Assembly: GCF_026262505.1 (NCBI RefSeq)
Contig: NC_067207.1
Span: 16,336,082 to 16,400,081, forward strand
DNA length: 64,000 bases
DNA from: Trichomonas vaginalis G3
Taxonomy: Eukaryota; Parabasalia; Trichomonadida; Trichomonadidae
Reading direction: 5' to 3'
Below, piece after piece: positions 37,803-48,744 of this stretch (position 1 is the first letter of the stretch; each line of letters begins with the position of its first letter). The notes below the pieces were generated by a model, which was not told where the DNA came from, made no database searches, and worked only from the letters and a program-made list of their open reading frames with translations. The translations under genes and the position numbers were made by a program.

Positions 37803-39580
37803 TTAAGTTATGATGCTAATCTTGCACTCAATTTTGAAACTCTCTGATTTACAAATAAGCATTCCTTTGGAAAAGCAGTCCTATTATGATTCAAGATATT
37901 TTAAAGCCCCCATTTCATACAATGCGCAGATATATTCGAAATTGCAAGAACTCTCAAGAAAAATGCAACAGCAAAGAAGATTCCATAGTTTCTAGCATCA
38001 AAAATTTACAACCTTAATACAACAGTTAAAGAGAAGCTCGAAAAGAAAATATTTAACCATAAAGCCGGAAACCATTCGATATATACTATTAGATCTAATA
38101 AAAAGTTAATTATAACATATTTTACATGCTATTTGTTGACTCTGTTCCATTATATTACCATATATATCTTTTTGAAATCTAAAATATTTTTACGATTTTA
38201 ACCATGTGTTGTTGAAACCATATATCAATCTTAGCTAAAGTATAGTTTATGAGTTTGTCACCATCTAACGTATGAATTTTCAAAAATGTCAAATATGTTC
38301 ATTTTTTCTGTATATTCAGCCATAATTTCACGTAGTTATACTATTCAACTATTATTTAATATTTTTAACGATTTAAATATATGATGAGATGCTTAGTTCT
38401 CCCGGAAATCGATTTTTAATCGCAATTTTAACTTTCCAAAAAAAATTCAAAAATAAAAATCCCTCTCAATTTTCTAAGTTTTCTAACTCGCCAAATCTCT
38501 AGCCAAATTTTTTTGGCCCGTATAAATATTGTTAGGCACTATATAGGGATGCTATTTATTCTATTTTCATCCCATTTTACTGTTATCGCCTAGTGAATGT
38601 ACCTTTATATACGGAAATTACCCTTACGAAAACATTAAGCATGTTAATAAATTATGCACAAACAATGTTGAAATTTTTGAACGCAGTTTAGAAGAGGATC
38701 GGAATTGTATTGTAACTATATATGGAATCAATTTTTAAAATTAATTTGGGATGATGATTTTTTCATTTTGTGTTTAATTTATTTTCCTAAAATTTACTTA
38801 ATTTCTCTCAAATTTGAGAAGGTCACGGAAAATCAAATAAATTTATACAAGGTTCTGAGTTACACTGGAAGAAGGATAGAATGTGTAAAATCAAGTAACT
38901 CTCCAAAATATTGCATTTGGCTCATTTGTTAGATGATTTTATTTCCATTTGAAATTTAATTATAGGTTATTTGCTTAATTGCTCATTCATATTCCTTATA
39001 TGTGCTGTGCTTAATTAAATTTTATAACCATTGTTAACGATTTAACAGTTAAATGTTTTTTGATTTTATGAATTAAACTATTTGTGTTCACTCAATCCTC
39101 ACAGCATTCAAGCTGAATCTCATCACAAACAGATTAACAAAAGAGTAAAATAAAAAGAATTTTCAAAACAGGATCTATATTATTGACAACCAAGTGAGGT
39201 TCAACAACTTTAGCTTATGGTCTATCAAAAGGCACCTAAAATGTTTAGTTTAAAAAAATTCAATATTTCCATAATAAATTTCAATCAGGTATTAAAGACA
39301 ATCGTTTCAATTTTTATAGTTAGTAGCTAAATATTTAGATAAGGCTTGCATTGAAAACCTTTATCTTTATAGTTATCCAAAATTCGAGTTGTTATGGATA
39401 TCAAATTCAAGCAATAGAGAATATCAAGGCCATTTTATACTTTTCAATGTATATCTAGATTTCTCTTGCCTGTTGAATATAGCCCAATTCGCAATTTGAT
39501 GGGTTGGTAATTAACATTTCAATGATTTTGCATTTAATATATGGTATATTTATTCATACAACTAACAAACAAATAAAAGA

Positions 39581-40330
39581 TCAGTCAAAAGTAAATGAAT
39601 TTTTCTGAAAATTCAAATTATTTTGAGTCGCACTTTGAACTCTTTCTTGAATCTCCTGTGCCTTTCTTAAGCAATCTTCCGAGCTTTCGCAGAGTTTTCT
39701 TGCTTCCTCTGTCGGTAATGAAGAAATTTGTTTCAAAACTTTTTCAATTCTATCAAATCGTTTTACAAGATTTTCAAGATAAAGTGCTTGAACTTCCTTC
39801 TCTTGAATACTATGACATAATTCAGTGTATTGTTTGTGTTTATGAATGATTTGTTGGCGTAAATCTTCAATTTGGTCATTTAAGTCTTTATTAGTTGTTT
39901 TAATAGAAGGTATGTCTGCAATTGAAGCAATGCTATCTGATGTTGCTGAGTTTTCTGTAAAATTATTTGTGACTACAGAAGCCAAGTCGATTGAAAGTGG
40001 AATATTAAATATATTTCGGAGAAGATACATTTCAAATAGATCTGCATTGACTGCCAGCGAATTTGAAATTTCCCTTGTAATTTTTGCACGAATTTCATCA
40101 ATTTCGCTTTGAGAAAATTTGCTTGCTTTGAGATGTTCTGAAAAAGAAACAAGAGCATCGTTGATGTATTGTGTTACAGCACTGATTGTATCATCAATTA
40201 AATCACAAGGATCAAACTGAAAGAATGACTTCACTCTTGATGAGGAAGAAACAGTAACATACTTTGACTTTTCTCCATTTTGTTCTTCTTGCATTTCTTC
40301 TTCTTCTTGATGGAAACGAGATTGCGACAT
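39581..40330 (-). CDS. MIS12: MIS12-like kinetochore protein, 249 residues
   Basis: After an acidic/serine N-terminus (1-35) comes the Mis12 pattern: FFQFDPCDLIDDTISAVTQY, then a helical stretch, then FEMYLLRNIFNIPLSI, which parallels the family's FFGFTP... and ...YLLRNIF.IP signatures. A long coiled coil (about 150-235) follows, as in Mis12. In other eukaryotes Mis12 anchors the four-protein complex linking inner centromere to Ndc80. The length fits the family (200-300 residues). The remote similarity was judged by eye. Upstream on minus is a TAACCGTTTAAAATATTTTA stretch. Confidence 0.7.
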   Translation of the reverse strand: MSQSRFHQEEEEMQEEQNGEKSKYVTVSSSSRVKSFFQFDPCDLIDDTISAVTQYINDALVSFSEHLKASKFSQSEIDEIRAKITREISNSLAVNADLFEMYLLRNIFNIPLSIDLASVVTNNFTENSATSDSIASIADIPSIKTTNKDLNDQIEDLRQQIIHKHKQYTELCHSIQEKEVQALYLENLVKRFDRIEKVLKQISSLPTEEARKLCESSEDCLRKAQEIQERVQSATQNNLNFQKNSFTFD

Positions 40331-40833
40331 GTTTATAAAATATTTTAAACGGTTACTTTTTTTTTCTCAGCCTGATATAAGTTGAATCATAGAAAAACTC
40401 CAGCAAAGAACATAATATATCATAAAATATGTGTTAATTTACATATGAATTATTGATAATACGCTAGTTGGATAGCTCTTTGCATATCCTTTCGAAATCA
40501 TCCTTTAAAATTGCAAATATTAATTGATCATTGCACTGCGTGCTGTCAATTTGCCACTCTATAATAACCAAAAATCTTTATTCTTAATTCATACCATAAA
40601 TTGCTCGATAATAACTCATTTCAGCAAGAAAAGAAGGAATGCATGATGTTTAAATTCTTATCAAATAGATAATATGATACAATAGCTTATCAAATATTCA
40701 TTTTTTCTATTTTGATAAAATCAAAATCAAAAGATAAAGTTAATTAACTAATTAAAGTAAGAAAACTGATTATAATTTAAGTGGATAAATTTTGATATTT
40801 TATAATTTTTTTGACAAAAAATAATTTATAAAT
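40331..40833. other. Intergenic gap
   Basis: AT-rich spacer between the MIS12-like and RhoGEF-Kelch genes (both on minus). No gene, repeat or RNA recognised. Confidence 0.6.
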
Positions 40834-43800
40834 TTAAATCGCGTTAATAGTAATACATCTAGTTAAACCTTTGTAGACATTTCTCATTGCATCATAAAGA
40901 GATTCCTGGGAGAGCGGCTGCGTTCTTCCCTTACCTATGGCAATTGTAAGAATCGCGTCGTTCTTCTGAAGTATTTCGTCAACTTTCGCCAAGACGTCAT
41001 CGAGTTTTGTTGCTGTTGATATTCTCATTATCTTAGACGTTCTCATGTTATCATCGAACACCTTTACAAGGAATGTCATTCCTTCCGGTGGATCGCTGTT
41101 TCCTGTGAGGAGGTTCTCTAGTTTTGCGACTTTTCCGCTGAGTTCGTTGTTCTCGTAACTCTTCTGCCAGAGCTTGCTCGACTTGATCTTTGTTGCGTTC
41201 TGTTCGAAAATGTTGAGTGAGCTGACGTCGATGCCGAGTTCTCTGTAGAATTCTGACATGACGAACTTCTCTCCCTTTGCAGTGAAATTCTTTCTTGCCT
41301 CGTCGTAGTTTGCGGAATCGTTTGATGCATTTGCAAGTGGGGATGCTCTTATGTTTGTCATCTCTTCCTTCGACTTCTGGCGGCGGAGGTTGATTCTTGA
41401 GTTCGCTATGTCTGCAGCGGTGATTCCGACTGGAGAAGGAACAGAAATGTTTGGAACTGATCCGCGTGTCTTCTTGTCTACTGTTGCGAGACCGTCCTTC
41501 TTCTCTCCTGCCTGTTCGCTTGGTGGCTGCTCGCGTGGCTTTAGATTCTCTACCTTTGACTTATCCTTCTTTGCGTCTTTGTCCTTCTTTGGATCTTTCT
41601 CTTTCTCCTTGTCCTTCTTGCTGTCCTTTGCGACCTTCGCTTCCTTCGACACGACAGTCTTCTTCGTAGTTGTCGCTGGAGGTGGTGGAGGGGGTGCTGG
41701 AGGCATGCCTGGTGACTGTGTTGGCTGGAGTCCTCCGCCTCCTGATCTGTTGACGTTTGTGTTCGATCTCCTTGACTGTGCTCCTGCGATGTCAATTGGG
41801 TTCAGTTTCGGTGCTGGTGACTCTCTCGCCTTCTTCGGGATGAAGCCAGCGAATGGAGTTGCCTGCATTCCAGAGAACGGTGTTGCCTGGAGACCGGATA
41901 TTGTGTGTCTGCTGCTTGGCTGTGTTGCGGAGATTGTGTTGGAGCTGACATTTAGTTCAGGAGATTTTGTGACGTCGTCGAGAGATCCAGGTTGAACAGA
42001 AGGTGGTGGCGGAACTTGCAAGTTAACTGACTGTGCCTTGGAAACAAGTGTTGATGGGTCAACTGACTGTGCCTTGGAAACAAGTGTTGATGGGTCAACT
42101 GACTGTGCGCGGTGTGCTCTTCCTGCAGCGACTGCCTGTATCATCTCCTTCTCCCAGTAGTTCTCTACTGTCTGCGGTGCCATCTTTGACATGATTGGCA
42201 TTGCTTCGTCGCATTCGCAGATCCAGGCAGATGGATATGATCTGTGTGAGACTCTCTCTGTACCACCGTATATCATGAACCTGTGTGAATCGATGGCGAT
42301 ACTTGAATGCTTGCAGAGATTTGGTGGAATGTTTCCGAAATGCTCAACTTCCACTTTCAACCAGTGCTTTGTATCGATGACAACAATGTCCTCGGACTGA
42401 GAGTCTGCGGCACCACCGGAAACAAACAGCCAACGGTCGGCAATGACTGATGCGCGGCAATCGTGACGAGCAGAGACGGATGCTTTGGATCGCTTGCTCC
42501 ATGTCATGTTCAGCATGTCGAGAACCCATATGTCGTCGAATGTCTGCTGCTTTGGACCACGACCACCGATGATGGCCATTTCGGATTTGCCGATAAGAAC
42601 TGCAGCGTGGTTGTAGCGAGGTGGTGGGGAGTTTGGAAGCTCACCGAGCTCACGGAACTCGTTGTTGTGAGGATCGTAGTATGAAACGCAGTTGGATATT
42701 GTTGTATCTTTATCGTTCATCTTGTTTGTAACTTTGCCACCGAAGAAGTAGAGCTTAGAGTCGTAAACAACGCATGTATGGCCGAAACGTGGTGATGGCT
42801 TTCCATTTGCTGGGACAATTTCAGTCCAAGTTCTCTTTGCCTGGTTGTAGCACCAGATATCGCTGTAGACTTTGTTAGAGTTGTTACCGAATGCAACGTA
42901 AAGGTTTTCTCTGAGAGCTGTGATAGAATGAGATTCGCGAGGAGGAACTTGAGCGTTTTCGATACTCCAAATGGAGTCTGCGATGTTGTATCTGATGATT
43001 GTTGAGGTCGTGGAGCGCGATTCGTTTGTACCACCGAAATAATAGACAAAACCAGAAGAAACGCAACCATCGTGAGAAACACGTTCTGCGACTGTTTCGC
43101 TGAGTTCTACGTCTGTCCACTTGACAGCTGGCTTCTCTGACTTGTATTCTCTGAAGATTTCTGACAAAAGGTTATGATATTGGTCCAACCAAGTCATTTT
43201 CTCCGAAATATCGTTGAAATCGATCTGGTAAGCTTCGTCATCATCAACAACATATATTGATGTAAGTACTGGCTTGCAGTTAGCGAATTTGAACTTGGAC
43301 GGTTCGAATTGGAGGAGTGGTGTATTAATCTTCTTCTTAGTAATAGCGAGCATGACCATGTTATTGAAGAGGTAGAGTACGCCAGGTCCTGTCTTCTTTG
43401 TACTGACGATACGGACAACGGCCTGTTCAATAATCTCACGGCCATGGTCCATGATGATCGTTCCAGGTGGCATTGTATTCTGGATATCCTGCATAGCCTG
43501 TATGCTGATGATCTTGTGGGAAAGCTGATCGATATTTTTGTTGACTTCGTTCAGCTTCTGCATTGTCATAGAGATGTAGTGCTTTTCTGGGTGGAAGCTT
43601 GGAGTGCTCTTGTCAAGCTCTCTGAAAAGCAACGGATACCTTGGATATCTCTGAACAGGAGTAATATAATAGGACATGAAGTTTCTTCCGTTGTGAAGTG
43701 GCATATTAGCTTCTATTTCGGAAATCTGTTTATCTACTGAACGAACCATTCTCTTCTTCTTTAACATATCATCTATTGGCTTATAAGCTGAAACGAAAAC

Positions 43801-44610
43801 CTTAGCCTTGGTAAAATTTTGTAGATGCTTCAAGAAGACGTAAGACATTTCGGCAGTAAAGCCTGGCTTGATCTTTTTGAGATCTTCCAAGAAAGCTGAA
43901 TGTACTTGGTAAATTGTTTTTATTTCGCGGAAAAGCGAATGAATTTCGCCTTCTTGAAATGCTGTGCTCTTACGAAATTCTGGTTCCCAGTATTCGAGAA
44001 GCATTTTAAGGTCGTTGTTGTAAGTTTCTTCAGTTGAAATAATTTCTGCTGTAATGTGGCCACGTGCGCCGATTTTGCGCTTGCCGGCATCTCCCAAAAC
44101 AACGTTTAATTTTATGTGTTCTGAACGGCATTGCTGCAATATTGGCTCCGCTGGCTCGCTCATTTCTAATTGACGGTCGCCAATTGAAAGTTTCTCTTCG
44201 GTGAAATCATAACCGAAACAAGCCTTGCATGCAAGGAAAATATTCTGAACAGTTAGGGTATTAAGTTCGTTTGTTTCAATAGAGACGAGCATTAAGGGCA
44301 TTTGGTCCTTTAATTGGGTTGAAATTTCAACTTCAATCCAGAAGTAGTTCTTGTCCGATTCAGGAATAACTTTTAGATAGTATTCTGGTGCTGGATAATC
44401 TTCCAAATCGTCATGAAGAATAAGCTCTTCATGCATCTTGAGAGGAATATCCTCTAGCTTTAAGACTTCTGTATAAAATGGACATCTATACGCAAGTAAA
44501 CAACCTTGATGATTTACAGCATTTAAGATTTCCGAACATGACTTGTCCATATAACTATCTGCGGGCAAAACAATGTTCGGTGATGTCCCATGAATAACGC
44601 AAAGGGACAT
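40834..44610 (-). CDS. RhoGEF (DH-PH) - Kelch multidomain protein, ~1258 residues
   Basis: ATG at 44610 chosen; the frame extends 33 bp up but only to a GTG. Order: an N-terminal ubiquitin-fold-like region (about 1-190); a DH domain (about 190-380) with HITAEIISTEETYNNDLKML and NFMSYYITPVQRYPRYPLLF; a PH-like domain (about 390-500); Kelch repeats (about 510-790: YYFGGTNES, YFFGGKVT, AIIGGRGPK, IYGGTER); a proline/lysine-rich linker with tandem KAQSVDPSTLVS repeats and PPPPPP runs; and a conserved-looking C-terminal domain (about 1100-1258). It would activate Rho/Rac GTPases in actin control. A Rac-like gene lies 4 kb away, perhaps by chance. Codons are more GC-rich than neighbours. Confidence 0.85.
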   Translation of the reverse strand: MSLCVIHGTSPNIVLPADSYMDKSCSEILNAVNHQGCLLAYRCPFYTEVLKLEDIPLKMHEELILHDDLEDYPAPEYYLKVIPESDKNYFWIEVEISTQLKDQMPLMLVSIETNELNTLTVQNIFLACKACFGYDFTEEKLSIGDRQLEMSEPAEPILQQCRSEHIKLNVVLGDAGKRKIGARGHITAEIISTEETYNNDLKMLLEYWEPEFRKSTAFQEGEIHSLFREIKTIYQVHSAFLEDLKKIKPGFTAEMSYVFLKHLQNFTKAKVFVSAYKPIDDMLKKKRMVRSVDKQISEIEANMPLHNGRNFMSYYITPVQRYPRYPLLFRELDKSTPSFHPEKHYISMTMQKLNEVNKNIDQLSHKIISIQAMQDIQNTMPPGTIIMDHGREIIEQAVVRIVSTKKTGPGVLYLFNNMVMLAITKKKINTPLLQFEPSKFKFANCKPVLTSIYVVDDDEAYQIDFNDISEKMTWLDQYHNLLSEIFREYKSEKPAVKWTDVELSETVAERVSHDGCVSSGFVYYFGGTNESRSTTSTIIRYNIADSIWSIENAQVPPRESHSITALRENLYVAFGNNSNKVYSDIWCYNQAKRTWTEIVPANGKPSPRFGHTCVVYDSKLYFFGGKVTNKMNDKDTTISNCVSYYDPHNNEFRELGELPNSPPPRYNHAAVLIGKSEMAIIGGRGPKQQTFDDIWVLDMLNMTWSKRSKASVSARHDCRASVIADRWLFVSGGAADSQSEDIVVIDTKHWLKVEVEHFGNIPPNLCKHSSIAIDSHRFMIYGGTERVSHRSYPSAWICECDEAMPIMSKMAPQTVENYWEKEMIQAVAAGRAHRAQSVDPSTLVSKAQSVDPSTLVSKAQSVNLQVPPPPSVQPGSLDDVTKSPELNVSSNTISATQPSSRHTISGLQATPFSGMQATPFAGFIPKKARESPAPKLNPIDIAGAQSRRSNTNVNRSGGGGLQPTQSPGMPPAPPPPPPATTTKKTVVSKEAKVAKDSKKDKEKEKDPKKDKDAKKDKSKVENLKPREQPPSEQAGEKKDGLATVDKKTRGSVPNISVPSPVGITAADIANSRINLRRQKSKEEMTNIRASPLANASNDSANYDEARKNFTAKGEKFVMSEFYRELGIDVSSLNIFEQNATKIKSSKLWQKSYENNELSGKVAKLENLLTGNSDPPEGMTFLVKVFDDNMRTSKIMRISTATKLDDVLAKVDEILQKNDAILTIAIGKGRTQPLSQESLYDAMRNVYKGLTRCITINAI

Positions 44611-45332
44611 GTAATCTGAAATTGTTAGAAAAACCGTCGTCACTTCAAAAATTTCAAGCTCATTACAATTTCATATGAGGTGGAAAGGTATGCTAATTAA
44701 AATGCGAATTTACAGGGTATTGGATCGGAAGGCCATTTCCTAAAGATGAAAACCTAAAAATAAGTTCTTTGGATTTCCCCTCCACTCGATGAAAAAAAAA
44801 TTTTTTTTTCAACGTGAAACCGCTCTAATCTAAAATGATGAAATCGATGTTATCTTGATATTTAGAAATCGTTTATTAAATTTGAATCACTGTCAAAATT
44901 ATCAGAATGTCGAAGATATCCGGAAAATCCTAATAACTCAGTGAGGTATCGAAATAGATTGCTCTAACAAATTAAAATATTAATAAATCTAATCAAGTTA
45001 TTGATTATCATTTTTTTTCAATGATTCGATCATGAAAATATTCCAGCAAATTACTTCACTGAATCCCAAAATGTGATAATAATGCATTTATGATAAGCCA
45101 AATTTATCACACTCCTTACGACTGTACTTTTCTGATCTATCAATGCTCTCTTTTATGCCTTTCTAATTGATAATATCTTAATATATTCTTGGATTCTGAA
45201 TCATTGAATCTGAAGATTACCCATTCATCTTTTAGGAAATTAAATGCATTGTCATAAAATAGAGCAATAAAGTGCTGAAAAGCGTAAGTATTTTGTAGAA
45301 TAAAAAATAAAACATTTACTTGATAAAACAAA
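44611..45332. other. Intergenic gap, ~720 bp
   Basis: AT-rich, holding the RhoGEF promoter side (GTGGAAAGGTATGCTAATTA near 44680) and the 3' flank of the Pumilio gene. Nothing else supported; a 63-residue frame at 45140-45331 lacks coding character. Confidence 0.5.
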
Positions 45333-46550
45333 TTAAAACTTATATCCGAGATGCTGAAGTTTCAGCAAAACATGCTTAGAATACTGTATGCCTTCTAACT
45401 TTTGGTAGTTGTCAAAGACGACATTGTATATTGCTGTTTGCTGTTCTTCAGTACCAAACTCTATAATACGTTGGATAACATAATTTCCAAATTGATCTTC
45501 AACCATTGTAGAAATACGAGTTGCGTTGAAGTCAGGTGCACTTCCGATGATTTCAGGGAAAATTTCCATTCTTTCTTCTTCAGATGCGCCACGAATGCAT
45601 TTTTCTATAACATTGGATGCAAACTTGTGTAGTGAAAATTGGTAAAATCTGCCTTTAAAGGCTTTTAAGAGATTAGAGATGTGCTCATGCTTATTAGATG
45701 CCAAGATATATTGAACAACGTAGTTTCCATATTGATTCGTAGCAAGTTCGACAGCATTGCGCATAACTTCTGCAACAATCGATTCTAGTTGCTCTATTTT
45801 ATATTGATCGAACAGCCTTTGAACAATTCTGCATCCACAGTTATCAATTGCCAAAGGCACAACGCTTGGTAAAATCGCATCAATAATGACATTGAGTTTA
45901 GATGGTAGTGACATTACAAAACGTTGGACAATATGATTTCCATTTTGAGAGAGACATAAACTCATTAAGTTAGGTTTCAGAGCATTGAAAAGCTTCTCAA
46001 TATTTTCTTTTTGAGTAGTTTCGATAAATCTCTGTAAAACTCTGCATGCAATAGAGTGGTCGACAATATTATTCAAGTCTGATAAGAAAAACTTAAGGAA
46101 TTTCTGTTGTTGTTCCTCTGTAGCTGTTTCGCAAAGTTTTTGAATAACGAAGTTTGCAGATTGGTCGAAAACGAGTTCATTCAAACTTGGATAAAGAGAA
46201 TTAAATATAATGTCCAATTCCTGCTTTGAACACTCGGTCATTTTCTTCTGTAATGATCTGCTTTTCATAGGATCTCTTGCTTGCATAACATACGATCTTT
46301 GCTGTTGTTGTTGAGGTGACACAAAATTATTATCCGGAATAAGAGGCGTATCAAGTTTTGGAGCGAATGAATCTTCTGAAAATATCTTTTCACCAGTTGC
46401 TGCTTCCCATAATTTAAAACTGATCAAATAAACTGAATTATTCATTATAATCTCTGGGGCATTGATAACTGGCCTCCTAAATTGGTTTGGTACCGGAGAG
46501 AGGCTTCTACCAAGCGGAGGCTTGTTATCCATGCTTTGGGATCGCAACAT
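45333..46550 (-). CDS. Pumilio/PUF-family RNA-binding protein, 405 residues
   Basis: N-terminal ~115 residues low-complexity, including glutamines. About eight PUF repeats fill residues ~120-400, each with the S/N-x-x-x-x/R-x-x-Q pattern: DQSANFVIQKLCE, DHSIACRVLQRFIE, SQNGNHIVQRFVM, DNCGCRIVQRLFD, NQYGNYVVQYILA, HKFASNVIEKCIR, EDQFGNYVIQRIIE, YSKHVLLKLQ. PUF proteins bind specific 8-9-base sites in mRNA 3' ends and control translation or decay. A complete repeat set and typical length. Cytoplasmic. Confidence 0.93.
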   Translation of the reverse strand: MLRSQSMDNKPPLGRSLSPVPNQFRRPVINAPEIIMNNSVYLISFKLWEAATGEKIFSEDSFAPKLDTPLIPDNNFVSPQQQQQRSYVMQARDPMKSRSLQKKMTECSKQELDIIFNSLYPSLNELVFDQSANFVIQKLCETATEEQQQKFLKFFLSDLNNIVDHSIACRVLQRFIETTQKENIEKLFNALKPNLMSLCLSQNGNHIVQRFVMSLPSKLNVIIDAILPSVVPLAIDNCGCRIVQRLFDQYKIEQLESIVAEVMRNAVELATNQYGNYVVQYILASNKHEHISNLLKAFKGRFYQFSLHKFASNVIEKCIRGASEEERMEIFPEIIGSAPDFNATRISTMVEDQFGNYVIQRIIEFGTEEQQTAIYNVVFDNYQKLEGIQYSKHVLLKLQHLGYKF

Positions 46551-47117
46551 TTATTTAGGGGGATTCAAGACCCTTTATATATAGTCAAAATTAATTTCAT
46601 TGGTTTATTTAATGTATAATTGTATTTAGATTCTTATTTTGATAATTTTTTATTTTTTCGATTCAATTTAACGTTCACTATTCAAAAGCTTATCTATTCA
46701 AAATCTGAAGATTTGGATAAATCATGAAATATCGTTGATAATGCATTACTCTTTATAATTCTTCACTCTATATGCAGTAAAACGCCACTAAAGCCTTTAA
46801 AAACATTCATTTCTGTTCTATTTTTTAGAAATCGTCGAAAACTAATTCTAAGATAAGGATTCATTTCAAGAAAATGCTATAAATTATAGTTTAAAACTAT
46901 CCATATAAAATTATATGAGGAAACATCAGAATTGCATCAATTTCTTTATGAATTGTTTGTTGATATCTTTATTCGAAGCATTTAGACGAATGCTTCGTGG
47001 GTACTTCAGTGTTAGCTCATTGGAGGTTATTTCGTGTTAAAATTGATTGATTGTAATAAAACCTTCTTTCTCTTGATAATTTTTATTTTCTTTTTATTTT
47101 GTAAATCTCCATTATTC
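46551..47117. other. Divergent intergenic gap
   Basis: AT-rich promoter region between the Pumilio gene (minus) and the 47118 gene (plus). A short AGCATTTAGACGAATGCTTCG inverted word lies near 46977. Nothing else supported. Confidence 0.5.
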
Positions 47118-47999
47118 ATGTCAGATCGATCGGGCTCTGGAAATAGAGGGCCTTCATGGAGAAGAGAAAGGCATCGTGAGTCTAGACGAGATTATTATGA
47201 TTATGATGACTATGAAGAACATCGTAAATATGATTATTTACCTAGACGTAATTCTGATTATAATTCAGTACCTAGACATTCACATTTACCATCAGATATG
47301 GAAAAATCACCTTCAAATGCATTTAAATCATTTAAAAAATATCTTGATAAAATTATATTTAAAGAGTTGAAAGAGTCAGAATTAACAATTGCTGATAAAC
47401 CTCTTAGATTACTTGAAAAACATATATACAACGATATTTTAGATGCATTTACACAGATATGTCAATATTCCCGTCACAGACAAGATGTCAATATCGATAA
47501 ATCTAAGACGTTAGTTTCTTATAACCCGAAAGTACCCCTATATCAATTACAATTTGAACACAATATGAAAGCATCTGTATATCCAAATCTTTTTGAATGG
47601 TCAGACTTAATACAGATGCACAACATTCATAGTGTTCAGAAATTACTTGAAGTCCAACTTGATAGAGATCAGCTTACTCAAATAAAAATTGATTCAATCC
47701 AAAATGTTCTTCAACATTTCTCTTCTATTCCTGCTGGATACATTGTTAATCATAGTGATATAAATATGCTTAACAAAGAACTAGAGAAAGCAAAAAGAAC
47801 AAAAAGCGAAAGTCAAACATCAAGCTCCACAACCTCTGCGAGATCAAGTCAGTTATCTAATCAAAGGCAACTCAAAAATTCTGATAGGAGCCAGACAATT
47901 TGTATTACTCCACAAGATATTTTTACATTTCTTCAATTATCTCCAAGATTTAAGTTCCTTTATCAACAGATGATGTACAATTATCAGGTGAATCAATAG
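47118..47999 (+). CDS. Hypothetical protein with RS/Tyr-rich N-terminus, 293 residues
   Basis: ATG 47118 chosen (MSDRSGSGNRGPSWRRERHR). The frame runs further up as a hydrophobic stretch from a GTG, but an Inr-like TCCATTATTC stands right before this ATG. Residues 1-70 are rich in R, D, Y and S (SRRDYYDYDDYEEHRKY), as in RNA-binding or splicing-related proteins. The rest is helical, with a serine/threonine-rich linker near 240. No family recognised. A nuclear RNA-related role is a guess from composition. Confidence 0.6.
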   Translation: MSDRSGSGNRGPSWRRERHRESRRDYYDYDDYEEHRKYDYLPRRNSDYNSVPRHSHLPSDMEKSPSNAFKSFKKYLDKIIFKELKESELTIADKPLRLLEKHIYNDILDAFTQICQYSRHRQDVNIDKSKTLVSYNPKVPLYQLQFEHNMKASVYPNLFEWSDLIQMHNIHSVQKLLEVQLDRDQLTQIKIDSIQNVLQHFSSIPAGYIVNHSDINMLNKELEKAKRTKSESQTSSSTTSARSSQLSNQRQLKNSDRSQTICITPQDIFTFLQLSPRFKFLYQQMMYNYQVNQ

Positions 48000-48744
48000 A
48001 TCCAAATTGACTAATTTGTTACATTATTATAGTTAATTAATATCATTTGCTGGTAACTTTGATTATTATTCATATGTTAATTACGATTAATGCTTCGTTG
48101 TTTGATTGAAATTCTTTTGAGCGTTGTTTGAAAAAAAATTAAGCTTGTTCATTTTGATGAACTTAATATAATAATACTTCATCCTATTGAAAGCGAAATC
48201 TAGGCAAAGCATCGTTAAATTTATAGAATTTTCAAAAACAATTATTATTACATAAAATTCGATTAGGAATGAAAACAGATTCATATTTCGTGTGACTGAT
48301 TGTTAGATTGTTATTAAATTGAATTGTTAAACATGTTTATTTTATATAATCATATTCTTTTTTGAATATTTATCAAATTACTGTTTACAAACTACTTGTC
48401 CATCTACTATTATTCTTATCTCAACATGGGATAAGATATTTACTTTATAACTGATCAAATGACTTTGATATGGGGAATGGTCAGAGACCAAGAGTATGAA
48501 ATTATGCTCTAAATCCTGCTATTGATTTGAAAATTCAATATGAGATCTTGCATTAAATTTCTTATCGATATCCAATAAAAATTATTCCTGCAAGTAGCTG
48601 ATGAAAACTTGAAGAACTAAATGTGCAAAGCACCTAGTAAGTTTTTTTAATTAGAATTTCAAAAGTTTGAAAAAAAACTGTAGAATAAAAAATTCACTTT
48701 TTTTACAGTGTCAATAATGTATCAAAAAACCCATACCTATTAGA
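48000..48744. other. Intergenic gap, ~745 bp
   Basis: AT-rich spacer between convergent genes. No coding frame, repeat or RNA that I can support. Confidence 0.6.

Larger units (their letters stand above)
35234..39580. other. Gene-poor region, ~4.3 kb, with nested inverted-repeat elements
   Basis: No convincing gene. It contains the elements at 36235-37704 and 36600-37625 and the hairpin at 37727-37802. An inverted pair of AAAGGTACATTCACTA words (35439-35454 and 38592-38607) lies outside them, about 3.1 kb apart. Short frames inside are AT-rich and unconvincing. Confidence 0.6.

Noticed and set aside
41351-41995. 214-residue plus-strand frame over the proline linker of the RhoGEF-Kelch gene
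   Set aside because: Antisense shadow of low-complexity proline/lysine codons; repetitive serine/phenylalanine composition follows from that.
45140-45331. 63-residue frame after the Pumilio gene
   Set aside because: Phenylalanine/isoleucine/asparagine-rich composition expected from AT-rich DNA; starts in the 3' flank; no support.
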